DNA from: Setaria digitata
Taxonomy: Eukaryota; Nematoda; Chromadorea; Rhabditida; Setariidae
DNA length: 64,000 nucleotides
Assembly: GCA_003640385.1 (NCBI GenBank)
Contig: RCAB01000039.1
Coordinates: 1-64,000, forward strand
Reading direction: 5' to 3'
Below the pieces are notes generated by a model. That model was not told the DNA's origin and did no database searches. It worked only from the letters and a program-made list of their open reading frames with translations. Positions 12,163-22,222 of this stretch are shown here, one piece after another. Each line of letters opens with the position of its first letter. The first letter of the stretch is position 1. A program made the position numbers and the translations under genes.

Positions 12163-12489
12163 TTATTGTTTAAATTTAATTTCGTCTATGGTATATTGCC
12201 TTGACCAGCAGCAACTGTTCCGAATAACTTGTTGCTCATGATGGATAACCCGGTGTTCCTTCCAGCAAATATGTTTGTTTCTAAAGGATAATGCTTCAGA
12301 TTTGCTTTTCTGGGTCTTTAAAGTTTCGAATTCAAAAGATCGATCAATTTCACATTTCAGATTCTCATCCACTCTGTTTCCAAACGCTCTAAGAATAAAA
12401 ACATTGATGAAGTTGACAACTGTAAGTAAGAAGAGAACTCCTGTGAGTTGAAATGGTACCAGAAAGACTTCAGGTGAGGATGATATCAC
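12163..12489 (-). CDS. Unrecognised ORF with one hydrophobic segment
   Basis: About 108 codons without a stop, opening with GTG, no ATG in the first part. A hydrophobic stretch (GVLFLLTVVNFINVFIL) is followed by a charged, cysteine-containing tail. In DNA this AT-rich a frame of this length is mildly unusual, and the composition is less biased than in the neighbours. It could be an internal exon of an unknown minus-strand gene or chance. No family is recognised. Confidence 0.25.
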   Translation of the reverse strand: MISSSPEVFLVPFQLTGVLFLLTVVNFINVFILRAFGNRVDENLKCEIDRSFEFETLKTQKSKSEALSFRNKHICWKEHRVIHHEQQVIRNSCCWSRQYTIDEIKFKQ

Positions 12490-12587
12490 ACAATTTCTTC
12501 AGGACACTAACAGTGAACCTCAGTCCTTTCTTTCGCTTCATTCAGTGACTTTAAGCTTGCAAACCTTCCGGTTCTCGACCATTTGCC

Positions 12588-13917
12588 ATGTTGAAGTCAG
12601 CAACTGCACGGCTGTTCTGCCGTTGCCGTAACAACTCCACCAGCCGTTCCAATTCCTTACCTCCTGTACTTCCTCTAATAGTGCTATCACCCATTTGGCT
12701 CGAGCTTCTTAACCTTCTCCTTACAGCTTCAGCTCAACCTCAGTTCACTTCTTCGGGAATACAATCCCAACCACGATCATTGGATACTGCGCAGTGTCAA
12801 ACTAATATTCCCGGTGACTGCAATCCATATTCTTGTCTTGGCACTTGTGAGGGAAGATATGCTCGATTTTGGGATAGCAAGTTGAAAATTGATCGCACTG
12901 TGAAAAGTTGTCAATGTGTACAGGTGAGATGCCCTTACCATCACAATGCGAACTGTTTGGGATACATCCAGAAGTTATTATTTTATTTGTTAATTAAAGA
13001 AGCATGTTAAGCGATCTTTTCCTTGTCGCTCTCTGATACTCTCATAAAAATCTGTTACGGTCAATTGCTTTCAGTCTATGGTTTAATTTAGTTTTAAAAC
13101 ATCTGCTTAGTTTTATTGTTTCTTTTGAAAAAGGATAATACGCTTGTCTCTTATTCGTTTTGCATTCATATAAGCATCTTACTTACTGCTATATTGTCTC
13201 TCTTGAAGTTCACTCAATTCTTTCACAATGGTCTTGAGGAGAGTTTTTTTTTCTCGTCAATTTCCAATGATTTATCACTTTTAATTGTTGCCGTCAGAGA
13301 TTCTAGCAAAATTCCTTCGCGCCTTTGCAGCTTTCCACTTTTTTTAGCCTCCCATATCGCCATCTATTCTTTCTTTTTCTTTTTAAAACTGTAACACGAG
13401 AAAGGCTTTCTTATCACAAGTTAATAGCTAATAGTCGTTGCCAATCATTATCTAAAGCGGCAAAATGTTCTAATATCCATGAACAGGTAAATCCCCTCCT
13501 TGTTTTCCATTAACTTTTTCATAGTCAAATTTATTTCAGGGATATTATACAATAACATTGCTATTCTAATCAAATATATAAATTAAAATTGTGTAATACT
13601 ATCAGGAGCCAGTGTGTAGCTTAATTGGAATGAATGCTTACACCGGTTGTCGGACTTATACTATGCTTTCCACGGCAGCCCAACGATTCATCCGATTGTG
13701 GACAATGAGCAATGCCGAAAAGTTGAGTAATCAGCGAGCTTCAATTTTTGCTTTTCGTTCTGATCATTCTTGGGATAGATTACGGCATGAGCAATTACTT
13801 AATGCTAATTCAAGGTTTTGCTGCTGGACAGCTAATATCACTATCTCAGGTTCCAACGCTTCTCCTTATACTCTCTTAACAGTTCTATTACCTATTTCAC
13901 TCGTTCTAATTTTGTAG
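12588..13917 (+). CDS. Cysteine-rich secreted protein, probably GPI-anchored
   Basis: Two exons are firm, 12588-12923 and 13606-13917, and both junctions are in phase. A third, 13421-13486, fits between them in phase and adds two cysteines (SRCQ, AKCSN). The N-terminus has a hydrophobic core (VLPLIVLSPIWLELLNLLL) ending TASAQ, a plausible signal peptide. The first exon holds CQTN, GDCNPYSCLGTCEG and SCQC; the last holds EPVCSL and GCRTY, then FCCW. The C-terminus is a small-residue site (SGSNAS) followed by a hydrophobic tail (PYTLLTVLLPISLVLIL), as in GPI precursors. The EPVC spacing faintly recalls Kazal domains but does not fit properly. Function is unknown; a surface or extracellular role is inferred. 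Confidence 0.65.
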
Positions 13918-15417
13918 CTAAAATTGTGTACTATACTATATCAAGTCTCTTAACATTTCAACATGACTATGTATTTCTCGGATGAGGCATGTAATGTGGT
14001 GGCAATGAAAAGCATATATCTATTTCTTTCCTGTCAAATACTTACTTCAAAGGAGAATTAGATAACTATTATGATACTTCCTTGCTTGATTAGCTTCACT
14101 GATAAAGTACAATGATTACAAGATAGCTTCACAAATATTTTATCAACTAAACTGATCTGGGTGAACAGTTCAGAATTTATGTTCTTCAAAAGTGAAAATT
14201 TATTAAACTTTAATCTTTTTGCTGCAGTCCGTCTTAAAACATCCATCATTTAGATGGATAGTTCCGGCATGTCTTTTACAGTTGGTATGATCTCATCCAC
14301 TCTTGCGATGTATTGTTTTGATTTTGTTGTCAGGTATTTTGAGGTCAAGTCGTTAATCGCTGGTGTCAATGAATGTTTCATTGTGAATTCAAATGCATAT
14401 ACGAGAAAAAGAATGCTATTTCTTTTTTGTTTCTGGAAATTTTCTAATTGCAGAAAACAACATTCGAGCGATATTTACTACCTTTTTCTTTACTTGGAAA
14501 AAAATTTTAAAAAAAGTTGGAAGTTATTGAGCTTTCAAGTTCTCCCAGAAAGCAAGACGATCTTAGGTCTGAAATCGAAATGAAGCTCTGAATTGTTCTT
14601 ATGATTTCCCATTGCCTGCAGTATTTTTCGAATGAGTAGTTGCTCTACAGTTTTTATCAGATATGTCTAGCTGCTTATTTATTAGTTAAGTAATTGTTTA
14701 ATATATTGGCTTAAAGTTTTGTGAGAATGCTTCCAATTTTCAAAATTTTTTTTCTAATGAAATCGAACACTGATAAACGTATAAAGAGTTGTGATTAGAA
14801 ACTGAAGAATGCTGCAGTGGATAAGAAATACAGCACAAGAATAATTCAGATAGCTATAAATTTTTTTTTTTTGTGATTCACACTAAATAGATTTTGACTA
14901 TTAAAACACAGCAGCTGAAAACATATGATGGTCTTATATTCAGAGATCAATCATCCTTCTGATGCCAAAAGTTCCTCTCACTTCTAATGCATTACAGAAA
15001 GCTACGGTTGACGAAATCTCTAAAGACAATTGTAAACAGAAGTTGAATCTTAATGCTTAATATGCATCCAAAAAGTTGCTTAATATGAGATTTGACCATG
15101 TAACGATTTGCTTCTAAATGAGCCAGGAAAGATTTGCAATCAAGAGCTAATTTTTGATATTCTTTCATATTTCAGTTCAGCCAGTTACACTCATTCTGAA
15201 TATCTCTGGAACTCCACTTTCGAAAATATGTAACCACTAGTAAAAAATACATTTTCAGTTCATAAACTGAGCAACTTTTCAGATGCATATTAAGCATTAA
15301 GATTCAACTTCTGTTTACAATTGTTAACAAACTCAAAGAACAAACACGTTTCGGCAATTAGAAAATAGCTTAAGAATAATCTATGTTTAGCTGAAATAAA
15401 CTGTAAAAAAAAAAAAA
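13918..15417. other. Intergenic between convergent genes, with foldback element
   Basis: This lies between the 3' ends of the cysteine-rich gene and GAD. It holds the 55-bp inverted repeat listed separately and poly-A/poly-T tracts. Open frames at 14058-14249 (minus) and 14254-14583 (plus) show no family features. Confidence 0.5.
15026..15324. repeat. Foldback element, 55-bp inverted repeats
   Basis: The arm at 15026-15080 is the reverse complement of the arm at 15270-15324 with only two mismatches near the inner ends. The spacer is 189 bases. Similarity does not continue into the spacer or the flanks. This resembles a small non-autonomous DNA transposon (MITE-like) or foldback element. Target-site duplication was not evident. 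Confidence 0.8.
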
Positions 15418-18400
15418 TTAAAGCTCACTACCAATGATGGCAATCTCTTTAATTAAGAAATCAAGATCTTCTTTAGTTATTGCTTGATTTGAAACAATCA
15501 TTCGGAAAAAATTGGGTCTTTGCTTATCCGGTTGATAGCCAACCATTGTTGTTCCTCGTTCCATCATTTTTGCCTTAATTTTTGGCGCTATCTATAAGAA
15601 AATAAATTCAATAGACTAAAAATTTTATTTTATTTTTTGAAAAAGAAAAAAAAAGATGGAAATGATAAATAGGTGTGATGATTTAATATTACATCTGCTG
15701 TTACCTTAATTCTTATCAGAAGTTTTGCTATAACATGTTCTCACTCAACCTTCATCACCGATAGCAACTTAATATTCATACTTTATGAAGTAATCAGATA
15801 GTGATTAAATAAGTGCTGAACTTCTAGTTTTTAAGTTTTGAAAAGACATTCATAGTATGAGCTTCTGAGAAAGTTCCTCCTACCGAATTAAGTTTGACCC
15901 ATATCTATGGACATCAGTTCCAACGTGAAATGTGAAATAATTTAAGTAAAATTATTTAAAAAAAAAAAACCATGATAAATGAAGCAAATTGCGCAATGAT
16001 TGATAATTAAGCATTAGATAGGATACTGTATATTATTACTGTAATTAAAGAAATATTTAGGGATTTGTGCAAGCAGAAGACAAAGAGACAAACCTTCTCA
16101 AGTCGAGCATTTCGTTCATTTTTTTCCACATTTCGAAGACTTGGTGGTATGTACCAAAAGCAAATATTCAGGAATTCAGGCTGCATGAAAGGAATATTTC
16201 ATTATGAAAACAACCTGTGATGATTTGTTACAAAGGTATATCCATACATATACGTATATAATCTTTCTATACAAATATACATTTGGAAAACAACTGGTGA
16301 GCCCATGATGCCAATCAATGTGATTGCGATTAACAGATTGAACTTCATCACCTGAACAACTGAAAGGGAAATTTTGAAAGATTTCATAACTGTCACTTAC
16401 TGGATCAACAACCAATTCATAACCCTCAGTTTCTCGGATTCGAGCAGCAAAGTATGCTGCCAAGTCCATCAGTCGATTGATCTGTCGACGATATCCTGTC
16501 ATTCCCTTAAGTTGAGATTTCATTTTCTTCAATATTCCTTCCACTGTTTACAATAAAATTTTTCATTGACTTCTATAAAATCCATTTCTAGTGGCTGTTT
16601 TGCGCCAAATTCTTCAGCCTCTCTGTCCTAATTTTCACTTCGTTGTTTTTTGAAGGAAGGAAATCCCTCCTGAATTACCATCTTCGAGGATATTTTCTAG
16701 GAGTTTCACGAAGAATCTTAACATCAACCATAACTTTTTCTGCTTTTGCTGAGAAAGGACGAGAGTTAGCTGATATAAAATATTATGTGCATATTTTATT
16801 GGGTCCTTATCCAAACAGTATCTTGTTCCGGTTGATGCTTATTATATTATCACTTTTGCTTTCTCCGAAAGAAAAAATCAGCTTTTTTGTTGTTTAAAAA
16901 TCTGATTTAATTAATTTTGCTGTTTTTCCTTCAAACGGAAGTTTGGAAATGTGTGGTTTTGACAACTCTAAGGAAAAATAAGGAACTGACTGAATATTTG
17001 TTTCATTGCATATTTAATATTTCACTGATAAAGAATAATTTTAGAAGAGTGTAAAGGAGAAAGAGGAAAGCAGTAAAAGCGGAAGAATGAGACAGTTCTT
17101 ATCATTTAATTTTTGACTTGATAAAAGCTATTTCAAATGTTTATAGAGTGGAAAAACTTTGCTTCTTCCACATCATAATGATTGTATATGCAGTCATTTT
17201 GTTAAACATTTTTTTATCATTAATCTAAATAGAAGCTGGAAAAATGATGTCCAATTTAGCTATTTTCACTAGTTTAAGCAAGTAACTGCTTGTTCATGTT
17301 GAAAAATAATAACCTTTGAGCGCCACATCAGCCAAAGTTTGAAAATATCATTGTGTCGACCGCACTGCATTGCCTTATCACCAGTGTCGAAGCTAACATC
17401 ATACGGTTTGTCCTGTTGAAATAAGTAATCGGCTGACATCTGGTTAGTTTGGAATAAAAGACCCTAGAACAGCTTAAATTCAATTAAATTAATTTTTGAA
17501 TGAACTGTTTGGAATCCAAATATTAAACGATATTAAAAAGAAATATCCAAATCGAAAAGAAACTTTTTTTATACCACAAGAACTGATTTTGAAATTCTCT
17601 AAAAATTTCCAGTTACAGAAATGATTTCCTAAAACTTTTTACTTCTTGTTTAATAAAACAAGCACTGCATTGCAGTAGCGCTCCCATCAATTTATGAGGA
17701 TTCCAAGTGACTGAATCGGCTCTTTCGATACCGCAAAGTTTGTGACGATGCTCTGGTGACAGTAATAAGCCACCACCCCAAGCTGCCTTGAATAGAAAGA
17801 AGTTAGTTATGCTTAGCGGACGAAATGTGTGGTGGAAGATAGTACTATAAATCACTTAGACATATAATAATTGAAAAGAAATCAGACATCGACATGAAGC
17901 CACAACTTATGACGATCGCATATATCTGCTATTTGAGGGATCGGATCCCACGCACCATACACTGTTGTTCCCGCTGTTGCACAGACAAAAAATGGCTCCA
18001 TACCTAGGAAATTGGTTTAAAATCACTGATAAGGACGGCCAAACTGTATCTGTTAACTGAAAGTAGATAAATGATAAGTGAAAACGGACCTTACATTATC
18101 AGTAGTCTGTAGCTAGCTTACGGTCATAAGTGATAAAATGATAGCCACTAAATTACCGTCTTTTTTACATTGTATTATACGTTGTTCTAATGCTTCCGGT
18201 ATCATTCGTCCGGAAGGATCAGTGGGAATGTTGAAGCAGTTGTCCGTACCAATACCCATTACAGCTGCTGCTCCTTTGATTGAGTAATGACTCTATAAAA
18301 GTAATGTCCATCATAGTAGAATTTCCTCTCCACGAAAACTGATTCACTTTCTCTTCTCCCCCTGCATTTCTAATACTGTACCTCCTATAAATGCAAATCG

Positions 18401-20695
18401 TCTGGAAGATGTTCACGTCATCATACGTGGAAGTAGTCTGAAAAGTCAAAGTACCACACGTCCAAGTGAATTTCATAAAAGCTAACATCCTCGGAAGTAA
18501 AGGTACAAAGATTCGGCAAATCACCCTGTCCAAGTGGTTTACATCTTGGGAAACGTGCGTGTCGTGCGGCATTCATCGCGTACAAATTCGAAATAGCACC
18601 ACCTGTAATTCATTCAGCCTGCATGCTTATTTCCAGAATGTGGTAGATGATAGGACATACAGTATGACAAGCTGAAGAGTGTGCGGTTACGGTGCGTCAA
18701 AATGTCAACACGGTGCCACACTTGTTTTACAGTAATCTAACCTCTTTCATTAATAAATACGGCACTTCGACTTTTCCAGTTGCGTGTATTTTTTGGTTGA
18801 AAAAGAGTCATTCACTTATTGCTTTTCAACAATTTTGTTTGACCAACGGTTGATCTTATTTTTATATAATATTGAATAGTTGAAAATAAATGAGCACTTG
18901 TCATAAATGAATAACAAAATGCTATAATAATGAAATTTTTTTTTCGAGTAGTCCAATTTCACTTAGTGAAAAATGTTGTGGCTTGAAGTATTGTCAATAT
19001 GAGTTACTTTATATTTTCAATAAGTGTTGTTAATATTTTTATGCACAGAATGATTTGTCTCACAGGTCGGCCACAAGCAGCAAAAAGCTCATTTGAAAAA
19101 AATCCATGCGAATTAATTTATATTTATTGTTATTTTTCTCTTATTTTGGAATTAAAACTCTCAAATTCATAATGCATTTTCCGTTTCTCATTCTCAAACA
19201 TTTCCCTTGTCAATTATACTGAATTTCTGGAAGGAAAGTAACCGAGAAAAAATTCATTTTGTTATAGTGTGCAAAATTATAAATGAATGGATTTTTTCTC
19301 GAAAGTGACATAAATCTTATTCAGTGGAAGTAACAGAACAGAACAGGGAAAGTATTGAACAACAAAATGTCACCGTGTTGTACCATGCACCATGAATTCA
19401 AGTATCTTCGAGAGCTCAAAATTAAACATAATATACCCGGAGCAAAAATGGCATCGCTGTCTTGCCAGCCGATCAGTTCAGCCATTTTTTTCGTCACCTC
19501 TTTTTCCATCAGAATGAAGACGGGTGCAATTTCATAAGTAAACCTGTGAAAATAACTTTATGGTCCAATCATATAACCCTTTTGGAAAAGTGTTGATAAA
19601 ATGATGTTGAAATAAGTCTAATTAAGGTTTATTAATTTTCTCCATTTATCTTTACACCTACTACTAACGGTTCAGGATGTAATGTTCAGCATTTTTTCTT
19701 GAAATTTATAACAAATATGCTAAAATCGTACATATTAGTATTAGCGGTAGCAGTAAGCCATTCACCAGCCATAGATACCAAATCAAGACCACAGGATATC
19801 TGATTGAAAAAGCGGGGATGTCCAGTCCGAACACCCAAACGCAATACTTCTCGACAATCCTAACAAACTTCTTAATTTACAAATTGATCTTATCACTACT
19901 GAAGTTTGAGGAACTTTTAACTCATCTCTCACATACATCCCCTGCTTCCGACGATTGTTGTCTCGAGACCGAGTTAAAAGGCGCAAACCTGATTCATGTT
20001 GATTTCATATTCTTTTAGCTCCTCACTAAATTTCAGGCTAATTAAAACTAATGCAAGTTTAGTAATGAATTCGCAGCTGTGAAAAATTCTGGTTTGTACC
20101 AGACCGTTCACCTGAAGCAACTCTTGTAAAGTGCGTGGGTGGTCCGGAATGGTTAGATCGATGAGCTGTTGCATTTCGGCCGGATGATGAAAATCCAATA
20201 TTTTATTTTCCCGTCGATTTTCTTCGTTTATATATTCCAGAAGAATTTTAACGACTTCTTCCAAAAATTTTTTAGTACCACTCCAATTCTTTTGATTTTG
20301 TGGCAACAATTCTAATAAATAAGAAGAAGATATTGGGCTAGAATTTTGATATCATGAAATCGTGATAGGAAAGGTAAAAATCTGAGATGCTTAACAGAAG
20401 TGTTCACTTTTTTTAATCGCTCAGTAAATATGACCAATTATGAGAAAGTATTGCAAAATTTTTAAACGATTATCTGTTCCTTAGAAACTATGTAAATTAC
20501 AAAGAACCAGTTCATCGCATAATAACACATCGAGGACCGAAAAATAAATTCAGATGTACTTGACACTTCGTACATGGTGATATGCTATCTCTACTCTTTA
20601 GATAGGATATTGCATTCCTTCAGAATCAAGTGTTAAAAAATACCTGCAGCATAGGCTTTCGTTAAATTATTGAAAGAAGGACTGTTGGACTGCAT
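15418..20695 (-). CDS. unc-25: Glutamate decarboxylase (GAD), UNC-25 type
   Basis: Eleven exons are certain: 20112-20311, 19732-19859, 19437-19543, 18487-18602, 18157-18292, 17888-18003, 17643-17786, 17314-17463, 16401-16505, 16094-16180 and 15418-15591. All phases agree. A first exon opening at the ATG at 20695 and ending at 20644 gives 504 residues. The pyridoxal-phosphate lysine is in SVTWNPHK, preceded by LHVDAAWGGG with the cofactor-binding Asp. Other GAD signatures are [30 protein letters not shown] and [15 protein letters not shown], and the end is the usual DLDFLIKEI. The enzyme makes GABA from glutamate in GABAergic neurons. A second possible start lies in an exon at 21133-21212 that joins the exon at 20311 in phase. 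A triplicated first exon is described separately. Confidence 0.93.
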
Positions 20696-20906
20696 GATAA
20701 CGGAAATTTGAAAACACAATAAGAACTTTCAATATCAGAACAAAGAAACACCTGCAGCATAGGCTTTCGTTAAATTATTGAAAAAAAGCCTTGTTGTACT
20801 GCATGATAACGAAGATTTGAGTACACAATAATCGACTTCTAATAATTCAACAAAAAAAAATACCTATAGTATAGATTTTGGTCAAGACAAAGAGCCACTG
20901 CTTGGA
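20644..20906 (-). repeat. Three tandem copies of a GAD first-exon unit (~110 bp)
   Basis: Three units about 110 bases apart each hold an exon-like block between an ATCATGCAG or ATCATCTAG acceptor and a GTATTT or GTGTTT donor: 20644-20689 (46 nt), 20752-20798 (47 nt) and 20864-20906 (43 nt). The first encodes [10 protein letters not shown] in the right phase and position for the GAD segment before ELLP. The second keeps the same end but has one extra base and is out of frame. The third is diverged but in phase (LTKIYTI) and has lost the ATG. The array therefore looks like a duplicated first exon with one working copy. Confidence 0.7.
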
Positions 20907-22222
20907 CTAGATGATAACAAAGATTTAGGTACGCAATAAATCCTTTGCGAAGGACGAAACCCAACCCCAAAACCATCCTTTTTGAAGCTCAGCGAAGCGT
21001 AACAAGAAAAAAAAATGACAAATTTGAGGCAATGCAAAATACTAATATTAGCTTGAAGTGTAGCAAAAGGGATTACAAAGATCTTTCCTAACCCTCTATC
21101 CTTCAAGTGTCGTTTTTAGCAATTTGGCTTACCGTAGTCTAAGAATTTTCCTTCATTTGCCACTTCCATGCTTGTTTTGACCAGTGCATCATGAGTTTTA
21201 AAGCAGAGAGTACTTCAGCAACATCTCCTCTCACCACCACCATTGTTAGTTATTTCCCTTCATTCAGCCAACACTCCGTATGCCCAAAAAAATTAGTGGA
21301 TTAGCGATTAGAATCGAAACGTCGAAGGACCTACTGCCCTTTCCAAAAACAACAGATTTCTCCGCCACAAGATGGAATTAAAGCCATCCTTCATGAAAGT
21401 GTTCAGTCCTCCCTTTGCAATGGCTTTCTGAGAATTCAAAACGTCATTCATTCTGACTAATACTCTCAGAAAAAAATTTAAAATATGATTTTTGCTAAAT
21501 TAGTGGCACAAATAACACCCGCCCCCAAAACTTGTGACGGGAAATATCATAGCACACTACAATTACCCTTCATCTTCACTAACAATCAGATTTACCAGGT
21601 TTTAGCAGTTTTATAAGACTTTTCTATGATAAAGAAAAACAACTGTGTGCGTAAATTAGTGAATAAGATAAAGAATGTGAAAGAGAAAACGTGGAATCAT
21701 ATGCGTTAGCATTCATATACTAGAAAAAAATCTGTCACAAAAACCAACCCGCCAAAATCTTTAACTACAGTCGCATCTCATCTGCAAGTCTTTGTAAAAA
21801 TCTTGTCAACTTCAAATTCGATAAGTTCGAGATATTCAGTGAAACTAAATCTTGATAATTAACAAGAAACAAGCACATGACGAAATAATTCAGATTCGCT
21901 GGCAGAAAAAGAGACGACTAAGCAAACAATGAATATTAAACCTTAGTATTACTAAAAGCGAAAATTGCAACTACATCAATAAATATATAAAGATTTGAAC
22001 ACTTTTGTACTCACTCCGTATTCTTGATCTTACATACTTCAATATAAATTCCCACTATCTTTGTTTTCTGCCCACAATTATTTATACATCAGAAAGAAAG
22101 AGGAAGCATCAACAATAACTAATAACTTAAACAGTGGAACAGCTACTCAGAAATATAACTATAAGTAATAAGTGAATGATAACTAATAAAAGTTTCAAAT
22201 GATCCATTTTTTTTATAAATCA
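20907..22222. other. GAD upstream region
   Basis: Non-coding apart from one possible 5' exon at 21133-21212 (minus), which ends in a strong GTAAGC donor and reads MEVANEGKFLDY before joining ELLP of the main GAD exon. No other exon or family is seen. The right part should hold the GAD promoter and the 3' UTR of VMP1. Confidence 0.45.
21133..21212 (-). other. Possible alternative 5' exon of GAD
   Basis: Open only in the frame that continues into the exon at 20311 (TAC G then AA). It has an internal ATG giving MEVANEGKFLDY, and a near-consensus donor (GTAAGCC). It cannot join the triplicated exons in frame. Its 5' limit is a guess based on an AG at 21213-21214. Confidence 0.35.

Larger units (their letters stand above)
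9402..12587. other. Gene-poor 3.2 kb, TM2D2 to cysteine-rich gene
   Basis: AT-rich, with no recognised family on either strand. It contains a perfect-arm palindrome at 10199-10228 and, near the right end, a minus-strand open frame (12163-12489) and a plus-strand open frame (11732-11947) that cannot be assigned. The rest shows nothing above background. Confidence 0.5.

Noticed and set aside
13116..13394. 92-codon hydrophobic plus-strand frame
   Set aside because: Lies inside an intron of the cysteine-rich gene; T-rich DNA gives F/L/S-rich frames by chance.
12588..13917. Kazal protease-inhibitor assignment from the EPVC motif
   Set aside because: Cys spacing and the missing central glycine/tyrosine pattern do not fit a Kazal domain.
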